Source of the DNA: Bacteroidota bacterium | GTDB taxonomy: Bacteria; Bacteroidota; Bacteroidia; Cytophagales; Cyclobacteriaceae | Length of the DNA: 64,000 bases | Assembly: GCA_018266055.1 (NCBI GenBank) | Contig: JAFDYT010000001.1 | Span: forward strand, 62,001-126,000 | Direction of reading: 5' to 3' | Shown here: piece by piece, positions 17,086 to 25,909 of the stretch | Numbering within the stretch: position 1 is the stretch's first letter | Layout of the letters: each line of letters opens with the position of its first letter | Program-made: the position numbers and the translations under genes | Notes under the pieces: generated by a model | Told to the model about the DNA's origin: nothing | Database searches by the model: none | The model's input: only the letters and a program-made list of their open reading frames with translations

Positions 17086-18084
17086 ATGAAGAAATTGATT
17101 GAGGGTTTCACGCAGCAATTGGCACAGGCGCTTAAGATCGGACAAGCCGTTGACCTGGTGCGGCCGGGTAGTGATATCCGCAATATTGTAATCACCGGTA
17201 TGGGGGGCTCTGGTATTGGTGCAAACCTTGTGGAGTCGCTCACGTTTGGTCGCGTGCCGATTCCGATCACGGTGACGAAGGGTTATAACATTCCGCAGTT
17301 TGTGAGTCCGCATACGTTGTTTATTGCTTGCTCGTATAGCGGCGCCACAGAGGAAACATTGGCAGCCGTGCAAAAGGCGATGTTGAAGCGTGCACACATC
17401 ATCTGCATTTCGTCGGGCGGCAAGTTACTGGAGATGGCCAAAGAATATAACCTCTACTTTATTCAATTGCCGGGCGGATCACGCAGCTCGCGTGCGCAGC
17501 TTGGCTACTTGATGGTGTCGCTGCTGTATGCGCTGTACCACACCGACCTGATCGGCGCTGCCTTCATGAAAGAAACCGAGAATGCCATTGAATACCTTGA
17601 TCGCGGCGAAAAGGCAATTCAAGCTGAAGCGGAATTGATTGCCAAAAAACTGCGTGGCAAATTGCCTATAATATATTGCGACGAGCGATTGAAAGCCATG
17701 GCCACGCGGTTTCAAAATCAGATCAATGAAAACGCCAAGCAGATGGCGCACGTGAATACATTCCCTGAGATGAATCACAACGAATTGGTGGGCTGGCGTT
17801 TTCCGGAAAACATTTTGCAGCAATCGCAGGTTGTGTATTTGTATTCTGACCACGACCACGAGCGCGTGGAAAAGAGGATGGAAATTTGTCGTGAGATTTT
17901 TGAAAAGCGGTCCAACCCAATCATAGATATTGTGGCCGAAGGAGCCTCGTTGCTGGAGCAGTATTATTACCTGATACACCTTGCCGACTGGATCTCGTAC
18001 TATCTCGCCAAAGAAAATGGCATTGATCCCGACTCGGAAGAGGTGATTGATTTTTTGAAAGGCGAGCTTGAAAAACTAAAGTGA
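17086..18084 (+). CDS. bifunctional phosphoglucose/phosphomannose isomerase
   Basis: A 332-residue SIS-domain isomerase of the PGI/PMI type first known from archaea, interconverting fructose 6-phosphate with glucose 6-phosphate and probably mannose 6-phosphate. The N-terminal SIS half has ITGMGGSGIGANLVESL and CSYSGATEETLA. The C-terminal half has the PEMNHNELVGW motif of the family. The last codons overlap the start of lipB (GTGA). Family assignment is firm; PMI activity is inferred. Confidence 0.88.
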   Translation: MKKLIEGFTQQLAQALKIGQAVDLVRPGSDIRNIVITGMGGSGIGANLVESLTFGRVPIPITVTKGYNIPQFVSPHTLFIACSYSGATEETLAAVQKAMLKRAHIICISSGGKLLEMAKEYNLYFIQLPGGSRSSRAQLGYLMVSLLYALYHTDLIGAAFMKETENAIEYLDRGEKAIQAEAELIAKKLRGKLPIIYCDERLKAMATRFQNQINENAKQMAHVNTFPEMNHNELVGWRFPENILQQSQVVYLYSDHDHERVEKRMEICREIFEKRSNPIIDIVAEGASLLEQYYYLIHLADWISYYLAKENGIDPDSEEVIDFLKGELEKLK

Positions 18085-18797
18085 ACTTTAGCATAAACAA
18101 AAAAACAGAATTTCAAGATCTCGGCCTGATCGATTATCAAAAAGCCTGGGATTATCAGACCGAGCTGTTCAATAAAATATTATCCGTAAAGGCGCAGAAC
18201 AGAAACCTGCCCGACCACGAACAGCAGCCCACGGATAACTATTTGCTCTTCTGCGAGCACCCGCACGTGTACACGCTCGGAAAAAGCGGCGACGAGAAAA
18301 ACCTGGTGATTCCTGCAGCTGAACTTTCTTCTATCGGCGCGAGCTACTACCAGATCAACCGCGGCGGCGACATCACGTACCACGGCCCCGGCCAGATTGT
18401 AGTCTACCCTATTATCGACCTTGAAAATTTTTTTACCGACATCCACCAGTACATGCGCTTGCTGGAAGAGTCGGTGATGGGCACGTTAAAGAACATTGGC
18501 ATATCCTCAGGGAGAATCAAAGGACTTACTGGTGTGTGGCTCGATGTTGATAATCCCACGAAAGCAAGAAAGATTTGTGCCATGGGTGTGAAGACAAGCC
18601 GCTGGGTAACTATGCACGGGCTGGCGCTGAATGTGAATACGGATTTGAATTATTTCAATCACATTGTGCCTTGCGGTATCAGCGACAAAGCCGTGACGTC
18701 GGTGGAGAAGGAGCTGGGCGAAGCGCAGCCGATGGAACGCGTGAAGGAACTCTTGAAGCAACAAATTGTTTCTCTCTTTGAAATGCAATTGACATGA
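18081..18797 (+). CDS. lipB: octanoyltransferase LipB
   Basis: Transfers octanoate from acyl carrier protein to lipoyl domains, the first step of endogenous lipoate synthesis. The core motif RGGDITYHGPGQIVVYPI and the catalytic Lys and Cys (AMGVKTSRWVTMHG, HIVPCGI) are present; 238 residues is the normal length. The start is a GTG overlapping the TGA of the isomerase gene by 4 nt, suggesting translational coupling. No lipA is seen in the window. Confidence 0.95.
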   Translation: MNFSINKKTEFQDLGLIDYQKAWDYQTELFNKILSVKAQNRNLPDHEQQPTDNYLLFCEHPHVYTLGKSGDEKNLVIPAAELSSIGASYYQINRGGDITYHGPGQIVVYPIIDLENFFTDIHQYMRLLEESVMGTLKNIGISSGRIKGLTGVWLDVDNPTKARKICAMGVKTSRWVTMHGLALNVNTDLNYFNHIVPCGISDKAVTSVEKELGEAQPMERVKELLKQQIVSLFEMQLT

Positions 18798-19198
18798 AGA
18801 AAGACATTGAGATACCGGAAGTAAAGAATGTAACGCTGGCTGTGGTGCGGGAAAAGAACTTGCTCAACCAGGACGAATGGAAAGTGTATTTGCTCAACAA
18901 CAACGACCACGATCTTGAAAATACGTTGGTAGCTAGTCGAGGCTATGGCCTCAAAGACGGCGAAGAGCAACGCACCTCCACACTCCGGCATTTTCTAGAC
19001 ATGGTTCCCGCCAAGGGGAATATCGTGGTGGAGCCCATCGACCCTAAAGTATTTCATCTCAACAACGAATATTGGGTAAGCTACTATAAAGGCACGCAGA
19101 TTTACGACAAGCGTTTTGTGTTTGTGCCCGACTCTATCTGTGAGCAAAACCTGGTGCATATTCCTGAACTCGACAAGGAGGGCGTACTTCATTCATAA
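18794..19198 (+). CDS. conserved-looking hypothetical protein, 134 aa
   Basis: A 134-residue soluble protein with no signal peptide, rich in beta-strand patterns (VTLAVVREKNLLNQDEWKVY, EYWVSYYKGTQIYDKRFVFV). Its ATG overlaps the lipB stop by 4 nt (ATGA), so it is the third gene of the isomerase-lipB operon. I do not recognise the family and give no function. Coupling to lipB and normal codon use support it as a real gene. Confidence 0.75.
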   Translation: MKKDIEIPEVKNVTLAVVREKNLLNQDEWKVYLLNNNDHDLENTLVASRGYGLKDGEEQRTSTLRHFLDMVPAKGNIVVEPIDPKVFHLNNEYWVSYYKGTQIYDKRFVFVPDSICEQNLVHIPELDKEGVLHS

Positions 19199-19305
19199 AC
19201 CACTGATCGACGCCTCAATTCGGTTTACCCCAAAAATCATCCATTCAGCGAACAAAGCGATTTTAAACATCAACCTTTGATACTTGACGTGGTATTCACC
19301 GCGTT

Positions 19306-19566
19306 ATGATTTCGTTGAAGAAAATTTTTTACATCGTATTGCTTCTCGGGCTCAATCGCTGCGGCGAGTGCGACGGCTCCAGCACCTATCAGATCAAATC
19401 GGTTACGCCTGATCCTACCATCAAATGGAAGTGCCACTATGTAGCCGACGGCCTTGAGACCTGCGCTTCGTGGCAAAAAACCCAACACGTCTCGTTTGCC
19501 GATACGTGTAGTAAATTTGCACTCAGCCAGATTCTTACCCGCGCTCAGATTAGCAAATACCAATAG
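19306..19566 (+). CDS. small putative secreted Cys-containing protein
   Basis: An 86-residue open frame with a signal-like N terminus (MISLKKIFYIVLLLGLNRC) and six cysteines in all, five of them in or after the CGEC pair at the likely cleavage site. The Cys at 19 has Arg before it, which is unusual for a lipobox. No family is recognised. An open frame of similar size exists on the opposite strand, but the hydrophobic leader and the cysteine spacing favour this one. Moderate certainty that it is a gene. Confidence 0.5.
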   Translation: MISLKKIFYIVLLLGLNRCGECDGSSTYQIKSVTPDPTIKWKCHYVADGLETCASWQKTQHVSFADTCSKFALSQILTRAQISKYQ

Positions 19567-19575
19567 CGTATCATT

Positions 19576-19605
19576 TTGTTTCGAAAAGGGGCTCTTTTAT
19601 CTTTC
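19576..19605 (+). promoter_or_regulatory. candidate Bacteroidota-type promoter
   Basis: TTG at 19576-19578, a 19-bp spacer, and TATCTTTC at 19598-19605 (seven of eight positions of TAnnTTTG). It lies 17 bp upstream of the P1 peptidase start, giving a short leader of roughly 10 nt. Confidence 0.5.
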
Positions 19606-19622
19606 GATAAACAACATGTTCC

Positions 19623-20768
19623 ATGAAAAGAGCCCTGATTTTGCTTGCCCTACTGTCTGTCGGAGTATCCCTTTATTCACAAAGTAAGCCGCGCGCCCGC
19701 GATCTTGGAATTCCGTTTAACGGAACTCCCGGGGCGTGGAATGCCATCACTGACGTGGCTGGTGTGGAGGTGGGTCATAAAACATTGATTGAAGGATCAG
19801 GGAAACTGGTGGTAGGTAAAGGCCCCGTACGCACAGGCGTGACCGCGATATTTCCTCGCGGAAAAAATTCTACAGAGCGTGTGTTTGCCGCCTGGTACAC
19901 CTTGAATGGCAACGGCGAAATGACGGGCACGACCTGGCTGGAGGAGTCGGGTTGTCTTGGCTCGCCAATCCTGATCACCAACACCCACAGCGTAGGCACG
20001 GTGCGCGATGCCGTAATTCAGTGGTATGTTGACAAAATGCCAAAGGGTGATTACTCCGGTGACTTGAGTTTGCCAGTGGTAGCTGAAACATGGGACGGAT
20101 TTTTAAATGACATCAACGGCTTTCATGTGAAAAAAGAGCACGCCTATGAAGCCATGAACAGTGCAACCAGCGGCGCGGTAGCCGAGGGAAATGTAGGCGG
20201 CGGCACCGGTATGGTAGTTCATGAATTTAAAGGAGGCATCGGCACATCGTCAAGAAAATTGGAAAACGGATACACGGTAGGGGCGCTGGTGCAGGCCAAC
20301 TATGGTTCGCGAAGTCAACTGACCATCGCAGGCGTGCCGGTAGGCAAGGAAATCACGGATCTGAAACCTGAGAAAGGAAAACTCGGCGATGATCAAGGCT
20401 CCATCATTGTGGTGGTGGCGACGGACGCCCCCTTATTGCCTCATCAACTCAAGCGGCTAGCAAGAAGAATACCGATGGGAATTGGCGTAATGGGCGGCCG
20501 TGGCGGGAATTCTTCCGGCGATATTTTTATTACTTTCTCCACGGCCAATGCGGATGCCGGTAAAACTAAAGGTGTGGCCACCGTGCAGATGATTCCCAAT
20601 GAACAAATCAATCCTTTTTTCACCGCTGTAGCGGAAGCTGTGGAAGAAGCAATCGTTAATGCGATGGTGGCCGCACAGACGATGGAAGGCATCAATGGGA
20701 ACAAAGTGTATGCGCTCCCGCACGACAGGTTGAAAGAAGTCTTGAAAAAATATAACCGTTTAAAATAA
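19623..20768 (+). CDS. P1-family (DmpA-like) aminopeptidase, exported
   Basis: A 381-residue N-terminal-nucleophile-type hydrolase of peptidase family P1 (DmpA/BapA). It has a signal peptide (MKRALILLALLSVGVSLYSQ). Family hallmarks are RARDLGIPFNGTPGAWNAIT, DVAGVEVGHKT, RTGVTAIFPRG, the GNVGGGTGMVVHEFKGGIG loop and GGRGGNSSGDIFITFST, where the self-cleavage site and nucleophilic Ser lie. Members cleave D- or beta-amino-acid peptides and esters. The precise substrate is unknown. Confidence 0.92.
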   Translation: MKRALILLALLSVGVSLYSQSKPRARDLGIPFNGTPGAWNAITDVAGVEVGHKTLIEGSGKLVVGKGPVRTGVTAIFPRGKNSTERVFAAWYTLNGNGEMTGTTWLEESGCLGSPILITNTHSVGTVRDAVIQWYVDKMPKGDYSGDLSLPVVAETWDGFLNDINGFHVKKEHAYEAMNSATSGAVAEGNVGGGTGMVVHEFKGGIGTSSRKLENGYTVGALVQANYGSRSQLTIAGVPVGKEITDLKPEKGKLGDDQGSIIVVVATDAPLLPHQLKRLARRIPMGIGVMGGRGGNSSGDIFITFSTANADAGKTKGVATVQMIPNEQINPFFTAVAEAVEEAIVNAMVAAQTMEGINGNKVYALPHDRLKEVLKKYNRLK

Positions 20769-20777
20769 ACTGCTGAC

Positions 20778-21740
20778 TTATTGCATCAGGTCTTTGATGA
20801 TCAGCTTGGCGTGGTCGCGCGAATTTTCAATAAACCATTTGTTGGTTTTTAATCCGCCACACACTACGCCAGCCAGATACAAACTTGATACGTTGGTTTG
20901 CATAGTCTTCTCATCGTACACTGGCGTGTGAAATTCGTCATCTTGGAATTGGATGCCGAGCGATTTCATAAATGCAAACGGCGGCTGATAGCCCGTCATC
21001 GCCAACACAAAGTCGTTGGCAATTCGCTTGGTTCCTTCTGGTGTTTGAATTTCGATATGAGTTTCGGAGATACTTTTTACCGTGGAATTAAAATGCGCTT
21101 TGATGGAGCCTTCTTTAATTCGATTTTCAATATCGGGCTTCACCCAATATTTCACATTGTCGCCAAAAGCTGCTTCGCGTATCACCATCGTTACCTCGGC
21201 TCCTTTGCGCCATGTTTCCAACGCGGCATCAACTGCGGAGTTGGCCGCACCGATCACAACTACTTTCTGTTTGAAATAAGGATGCGGCTCGCCGTAATAG
21301 TGTTTTACTTTTGAAAGATCTTCGCCGGGCACGTTCAAGAGAAAAGGCAAGTCGTAAAAGCCTAGGGCAAGCACTACGGCACGCGCAGAATATTTACCAC
21401 GCGTAGTTGCCATCGAAAAACTTCCCATTGTTGAGAGCTTGGCTTCTTTCACTTCTTCGTACAGGCGCACATTCAAATCCCAGCTTGTGCACACACGCCT
21501 GTAATATTCGAGCGCTTCCACGCGGGTAGGCTTCGCGTTGTTAGACACAAACGGAACATCGCCAATTTCCAGCTTCTCTGAAGTAGAAAAGAAGGTCATG
21601 TTCATGGGATAATGATAAAGGGAATTAACAAGGCATCCCTTTTCGATGATCACATAATTTAGTCCTGCTTTTTTGGCTTCAATGCCACACGAGAGCCCGA
21701 TAGGGCCTGCACCAATGATGATAAGATCAAACCCTTCCAT
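20778..21740 (-). CDS. YpdA-like putative bacillithiol disulfide reductase
   Basis: A 320-residue FAD/NAD(P) oxidoreductase with two dinucleotide-binding folds: DLIIIGAGPIGLSCGIEAKKAG at the N terminus and VVVIGAANSAVDAALETWRKGAEV at about 165. The spacing, NSLYHYPMNMTFFSTSEKLEIG and the absence of a CxxC pair point to the YpdA family, which reduces bacillithiol disulfide. The start at 21740 removes ten non-conserved residues of a longer frame. Bacillithiol synthesis genes are not in the window, so the role is inferred from family. Confidence 0.85.
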   Translation of the reverse strand: MEGFDLIIIGAGPIGLSCGIEAKKAGLNYVIIEKGCLVNSLYHYPMNMTFFSTSEKLEIGDVPFVSNNAKPTRVEALEYYRRVCTSWDLNVRLYEEVKEAKLSTMGSFSMATTRGKYSARAVVLALGFYDLPFLLNVPGEDLSKVKHYYGEPHPYFKQKVVVIGAANSAVDAALETWRKGAEVTMVIREAAFGDNVKYWVKPDIENRIKEGSIKAHFNSTVKSISETHIEIQTPEGTKRIANDFVLAMTGYQPPFAFMKSLGIQFQDDEFHTPVYDEKTMQTNVSSLYLAGVVCGGLKTNKWFIENSRDHAKLIIKDLMQ

Positions 21741-21906
21741 GCAAAACAAAGGTAACGCAAGGAAACGCAACAGCGAAACACTATTATTTCAATTCTTTTT
21801 TGAGGACGAACCTTGTGCCTTCGAATGTCAATGGAAACTTCTGGTAGCGCTTTTCTCTTTTTATTTTATGAATTGAATTCCTTACTTTCAACGAAATATA
21901 CCCATC

Positions 21907-22791
21907 ATGAAACGGTTAATTTTCGTTCCGTTGGTCCTTGTTTCCATCGCTTGCTGGAGCCAGACAGCTACCGAGATTTTGCTTTTTGATCTGCAATCCA
22001 AAAAAGACAACATCACCATTTCCAATCCGAAAAATATAACCAACCATAAAGGGTATGACAATCAGCCTTCCTTTCACCAAGGCAAGCCACTGATCTATTA
22101 CTCGTCTTTCGACGACCAGGGCCGGTCCGACATCAAGTATTACAATTACAAAACCGGAGAGACAAAGTCACTTACGGTTACACCTGACCGCGAGTATTCG
22201 CCCAAACTCACGCCCGATGGCCAGTACATTTCCTGTGTGATTCAGCGCGACGATGGTGCGCAGGATGTCGGCAAATATCCTGTTGAAGGTGGCCCGCCAC
22301 TTACTATTGTAGATAATCAGATTGTAGGATATTTTCTATGGACCGACAATAGTCATCTGGCTTTGTTTGTGCTGGGTAAGGACAGTCGGCCGAGCACGCT
22401 TCACTACCTTAGGCTGCCCACAAAAAAGGATACAGTGATAGCCGAAAACATTGGGCGATCACTACATCTTGTGCCACACGAAGACGCGTTTAGCTTCGTA
22501 CACAAAGTGACCGACAGCAAATGGTTTATCATGAAATTTTATCCCCGAAAAAAGAAGGGATCGCTTTATGTAATTGCAGAAACGCCACCGCATCAGGAAG
22601 ACTTGTGCTGGACGTCCGACGGGAAAATCATCACCAGCTCTGAGGATAGAATTTTGTGGATGGATCCAGCGAAAGACAAGAAATGGAACGAAGTGCAAAT
22701 TGAGAATGGAGCAGAGTTGCTCAAAGGAGTGACACGGTTGGCCGTTGATGCCGAGGGAAAGAAATTGGCGGTGGTAATTGCAGAACAATAA
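21907..22791 (+). CDS. exported beta-propeller (TolB/PD40-like) protein
   Basis: A 294-residue secreted protein with a signal peptide (MKRLIFVPLVLVSIACWSQ) and four or five WD40-like PD40 repeats. The repeats include NQPSFHQGKPLIYYSSFDDQGRSDIKYYN, EYSPKLTPDGQYISCV and EDLCWTSDGKIITSS. Such propellers usually bind proteins or sugars in the periplasm. No catalytic domain is attached, and the partner is unknown. It ends 4 nt before the convergent YciI-type gene. Confidence 0.8.
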   Translation: MKRLIFVPLVLVSIACWSQTATEILLFDLQSKKDNITISNPKNITNHKGYDNQPSFHQGKPLIYYSSFDDQGRSDIKYYNYKTGETKSLTVTPDREYSPKLTPDGQYISCVIQRDDGAQDVGKYPVEGGPPLTIVDNQIVGYFLWTDNSHLALFVLGKDSRPSTLHYLRLPTKKDTVIAENIGRSLHLVPHEDAFSFVHKVTDSKWFIMKFYPRKKKGSLYVIAETPPHQEDLCWTSDGKIITSSEDRILWMDPAKDKKWNEVQIENGAELLKGVTRLAVDAEGKKLAVVIAEQ

Positions 22792-22795
22792 GTGA

Positions 22796-23437
22796 CTACT
22801 TTTCGCCGAAAGCGCCTTTGGCCACGTACCACTTTTTGATTTCGATTTCTAAAAGCCCTTCGCGTACGCCAGGGTCAGATTCAACCACGTTTCGGTTTAC
22901 ATCGCCTTTCATCACAAGGATGCCTCCTTCGGTATCGCCAAAAGTTCCCTGCGTAATCACATTGCCGGTCTTCTGAATTTCTTTCAGGTAGTCGTCGTGT
23001 TTATGAAATAATTCGGGCACTTCGTTAATGTTGAATTTGGCGATGTAGGGTTTGAACCGGATAAATTGATACGTGGTCATTTCGTAAGGCTCATGTACAA
23101 GCTGCGGTTGTCCCACCTGCGACTTATACGGTTGAATTTCGATGTTCCACCGTTTATTTTTTACTCCCGGGTCATCGCTGAGCCACTGCTCAACTTCTTT
23201 CACGGCGTTGGATTTAAAAATGAAAATCCCACCTCCACCTTCAAACGGTCCGGCTACCACAAGCTTTCCTTCTTTCGCTAGCTTTTGAATATTGGCCATA
23301 TGGCCGGCCATTATTTTGTCGAGTTCTTCCTTGGGAAGTTCTTCCCTGTCGTCGCGGTGGTGGAGAAATACAAAGACAAAATCTTGCGCACAAGCAGCAC
23401 GCCACGAGAGTAAAAAGAAAAGCAACAACGGTTTCAT
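22796..23437 (-). CDS. exported protein with two YciI-like domains
   Basis: A 213-residue protein: signal peptide (MKPLLLFFLLSWRAACAQ), then two YciI-like ferredoxin-fold domains. The first (about 20-105) has HHRDDREELPKEELDKIMAGH and VVAGPFEGGGGIFIF. The second (about 125-210) has HDDYLKEIQKTGNVITQG and EGGILVMKG, each with the GPF/GTF-x-GGG/EGG core. YciI domains are usually single and cytoplasmic; a secreted tandem is less common. Function is unknown. Confidence 0.8.
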   Translation of the reverse strand: MKPLLLFFLLSWRAACAQDFVFVFLHHRDDREELPKEELDKIMAGHMANIQKLAKEGKLVVAGPFEGGGGIFIFKSNAVKEVEQWLSDDPGVKNKRWNIEIQPYKSQVGQPQLVHEPYEMTTYQFIRFKPYIAKFNINEVPELFHKHDDYLKEIQKTGNVITQGTFGDTEGGILVMKGDVNRNVVESDPGVREGLLEIEIKKWYVAKGAFGEK

Positions 23438-23540
23438 TCCCTGAAATTAAGCAACTTTCGATTAGCTTCCTTCCGCAGCAGGAGATAGTTGTAATTTGCC
23501 CTTTTTAATCGTAAATCGAAATTCAAATTGTAAATAAGCA

Positions 23541-24383
23541 ATGATCATTGTAGCAGATAGTGGAGGCTCAAAAATTGATTGGCGCCTTCTCAAAAAAGAC
23601 GGATCCATTGGTCAGGCAAATAGCGCCGGATTCAATCCGTATTATCAGCCAATCGGCCACTTGAAAAAAATTACGGAAGAAACATTACTACCTCAGGTGA
23701 ATGAAGAGGTAACAAAAATATTTTTTTACGGCACCGGTGTTTCGTCGGAAAAGAATGTAATCAGCATTCAAAATGTTTTCCTCGAATACTTCCCGAAAGC
23801 GACCATCGAAGTAGGATGGGATTTGCTGGCCGCGGCGCGAGCCTTGTGCGGGCGCGAGCCTGGCATTGCTTGCATATTAGGTACGGGCTCGAATTCATGC
23901 CTCTACGACGGAGAAAAAATTATCGACAACGTCGCCAACCTCGGCTGGATACTGGCCGACGAAGGTTCAGGTACATATATTGGCAAGAAATTTATCTTCG
24001 ATTATTTCCGTAAGGAGATGCCCGAAAAGCTGGCAGAGCAGTTTCACAGCCGTTTTCCCTACAGCCGCGAGGAAGTGTTGGAGAAAGTGTATCAGCAGGA
24101 AAAACCCGGAGCCTTTTTGGCCAGCTTTGCCAAGTTTATTTTTCAACATTTGAAAGAACCTTATTGCTATCAACTCGCCTACCAGAGTTTTTCAGATTTC
24201 TTTCAAAACAATGTGATGAAGTACGACAATTACAAAAACCTGAAAGTACATTTCACCGGCTCCATCGGATTTTACTTTAGCGACGTAGTGCGTCAGGTGG
24301 CCAACGACAAAGGGATTACTGTAAAAAATATTTTAGAAGGACCCATCGCCGGCTTGACGTTGTATCATCAGAAAGATTTGTAA
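23541..24383 (+). CDS. BadF/BcrA-type sugar kinase, probably an amino-sugar kinase
   Basis: A 280-residue ASKHA-fold kinase. Motifs are phosphate-1 DSGGSKIDWRL, phosphate-2 CILGTGSNSCLYDG, DEGSGTYIGKK and the C-terminal adenosine motif FTGSIGFYFSDVV. The family includes eukaryotic N-acetylglucosamine kinase and clostridial MurK, which phosphorylates MurNAc and GlcNAc. The murQ gene begins 37 nt downstream, which makes N-acetylmuramic acid (or GlcNAc) the most likely substrate. That part is inference from context. Confidence 0.82.
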   Translation: MIIVADSGGSKIDWRLLKKDGSIGQANSAGFNPYYQPIGHLKKITEETLLPQVNEEVTKIFFYGTGVSSEKNVISIQNVFLEYFPKATIEVGWDLLAAARALCGREPGIACILGTGSNSCLYDGEKIIDNVANLGWILADEGSGTYIGKKFIFDYFRKEMPEKLAEQFHSRFPYSREEVLEKVYQQEKPGAFLASFAKFIFQHLKEPYCYQLAYQSFSDFFQNNVMKYDNYKNLKVHFTGSIGFYFSDVVRQVANDKGITVKNILEGPIAGLTLYHQKDL

Positions 24384-24420
24384 AAGTCGAATTGCAGTTA
24401 AGTTCGATTTCATTGAAACC

Positions 24421-25221
24421 ATGAATACTACAGAGTCTTCTTCACATCACGATCATCTTGAGCATAAGAGTGTGCACGAGCTGCTGGTGGGCATCAACCA
24501 GGAAGATAAGTCTGTACCGCAAGCCATTGAAAAAATAATTCCTTCCATCGAGGCATTGGTGAAGGTTGTGGTTGAGAAGATGAAAAACGGTGGCCGGCTT
24601 TTTTATATCGGCGCAGGTACCAGCGGTCGGCTGGGAATTCTGGATGCTTCCGAAATACCGCCAACCTATGGTATGCCGCATGGAAAAGTGATCGGATTAA
24701 TTGCTGGTGGCGACACCGCCATCCGGCGGGCTGTAGAAAATGCCGAAGACGACAAGGAGCAGGCCTGGAAAGATTTACGTGAGTATGAAATCAACTCTGG
24801 CGATGTTTTGATTGGCATTGCCGCTTCTGGGCGCACGCCTTATGTGATTGGTGGCGTAAAACAGGCACGGCTTCAAAAAATCGTAACAGGCTGCATTACC
24901 TGCAACTCGGGTAGTGAGTTGGCAGCGAGCGTTGATTATCCGGTGGAAGTTGTGGTTGGCCCTGAATTTGTGACCGGCAGCACCCGCATGAAAGCTGGTA
25001 CCGCGCAAAAACTTGTGCTCAACATGATTTCAACGGCTACCATGATACAACTTGGTAGGATAAAAGGAAATAAGATGGTGGACATGCAACTCACTAATCA
25101 CAAACTGGTAAACCGTGGTGTGCGCATGATCATGGACGAGCTTCACATCGATGAAGCAAAAGCCGAAGCGCTTCTCAAAAAATTTGGAAGCGTAAGGGCG
25201 GCAATCAATAATTTCAAATAA
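24421..25221 (+). CDS. murQ: N-acetylmuramic acid 6-phosphate etherase MurQ
   Basis: Cleaves the lactyl ether of MurNAc 6-phosphate, giving GlcNAc 6-phosphate and D-lactate, in peptidoglycan recycling. The SIS domain has IGAGTSGRLGILDASEIPPTYG with the catalytic Glu, then AVENAEDDKEQAWKDL with the second acidic residue, and GSTRMKAGTAQKLVLNM. At 266 residues it is slightly shorter than the 300-residue enterobacterial form at its N terminus. With the upstream kinase it makes a two-gene MurNAc salvage unit. No anhMurNAc kinase (AnmK) is seen here. Confidence 0.95.
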   Translation: MNTTESSSHHDHLEHKSVHELLVGINQEDKSVPQAIEKIIPSIEALVKVVVEKMKNGGRLFYIGAGTSGRLGILDASEIPPTYGMPHGKVIGLIAGGDTAIRRAVENAEDDKEQAWKDLREYEINSGDVLIGIAASGRTPYVIGGVKQARLQKIVTGCITCNSGSELAASVDYPVEVVVGPEFVTGSTRMKAGTAQKLVLNMISTATMIQLGRIKGNKMVDMQLTNHKLVNRGVRMIMDELHIDEAKAEALLKKFGSVRAAINNFK

Positions 25222-25225
25222 GATT

Positions 25226-25849
25226 TTACAGTAGAGACAATTGGGCATTTGTCACCGGGGAATCGGCGGGCACAAGGTATTGCCTTTTGGTTTTCACTTC
25301 GCGGCAGAGCACACGCGTGCGTTTGATTTTTCCCTTGGTAAACCACCGGCCGTGCAGACTGAAAATACTTCCTTCAGGAATGTGGGAAAGCAATACAGTA
25401 GCCTTTTCGCGCTCATCGAAGGAGCGGAACAACTGCATCAGCTCGGAATCAGAATAGCTGGAGGCTTTTGGGGAAACCATGTGTTTGCGCAAGCCCGTAA
25501 GCAAGGGTTCGGGAAAAATTTCTTCGGTGAGCAAAGGAGCCATCAGATGGCGAAATGACGATTTCCATTCTTCGCCGTGGGCTTCGGCTTTGAACCCTTT
25601 GGCCTGATGCACGCGATGGTGAGCTACCTCATGCACATACGTCATAAGGAACACAAAAGGGTGAAGGTTGAAGTTGATGGTGATCCGCGGATGATGGCCT
25701 GTTCGGCTGGTAAAGTCGCCGACTTTGGAAAGGCGGTTTTTACGCAGCTTGAGGTCGAACGGGAGTTCCTGCCAGAGAAAAGTGCAGTAATCCACGGCCC
25801 CGGAAGGCACATGCTGAGAGAGAAGTTGATGAACCTTTTTGAAATCCAT
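25226..25849 (-). CDS. SprT-like zinc metalloprotein
   Basis: A 207-residue protein with the SprT-like fold. The HEVAHH zinc motif (TYVHEVAHHRVHQAKG) is followed by a distal His in EAHGEEWKSSFRHLM. A C-terminal basic zinc-ribbon-like part lacks clear Cys pairs. Relatives include SprT and eukaryotic Spartan, which digests DNA-protein crosslinks. The bacterial role is not settled. It ends 4 nt from the convergent murQ gene. Confidence 0.85.
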   Translation of the reverse strand: MDFKKVHQLLSQHVPSGAVDYCTFLWQELPFDLKLRKNRLSKVGDFTSRTGHHPRITINFNLHPFVFLMTYVHEVAHHRVHQAKGFKAEAHGEEWKSSFRHLMAPLLTEEIFPEPLLTGLRKHMVSPKASSYSDSELMQLFRSFDEREKATVLLSHIPEGSIFSLHGRWFTKGKIKRTRVLCREVKTKRQYLVPADSPVTNAQLSLL

Positions 25850-25854
25850 GGCAA

Positions 25855-25886
25855 TAAAAAAAGGCTTTAGTTTTCCTAAAGCCTTC
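25855..25886 (-). terminator. rho-independent terminator of the small lipoprotein gene
   Basis: A 10-bp perfect hairpin (AAGGCTTTAG with CTAAAGCCTT, 5-nt loop) is followed on the minus strand by seven Ts. It sits between the lipoprotein gene and the sprT-like gene. Confidence 0.85.
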
Positions 25887-25909
25887 CCGGGAAAATCTCT
25901 TGTTAGAGA

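Noticed and set aside
17479-17979. 166-codon open frame on the minus strand
   Set aside because: Antisense to the phosphoglucose/phosphomannose isomerase gene; composition (His, Arg, Gln-rich) is typical of a shadow frame.
19270-19563. 97-codon open frame on the minus strand
   Set aside because: It overlaps the plus-strand small secreted frame, which has a hydrophobic leader and patterned cysteines; the minus-strand frame has neither.
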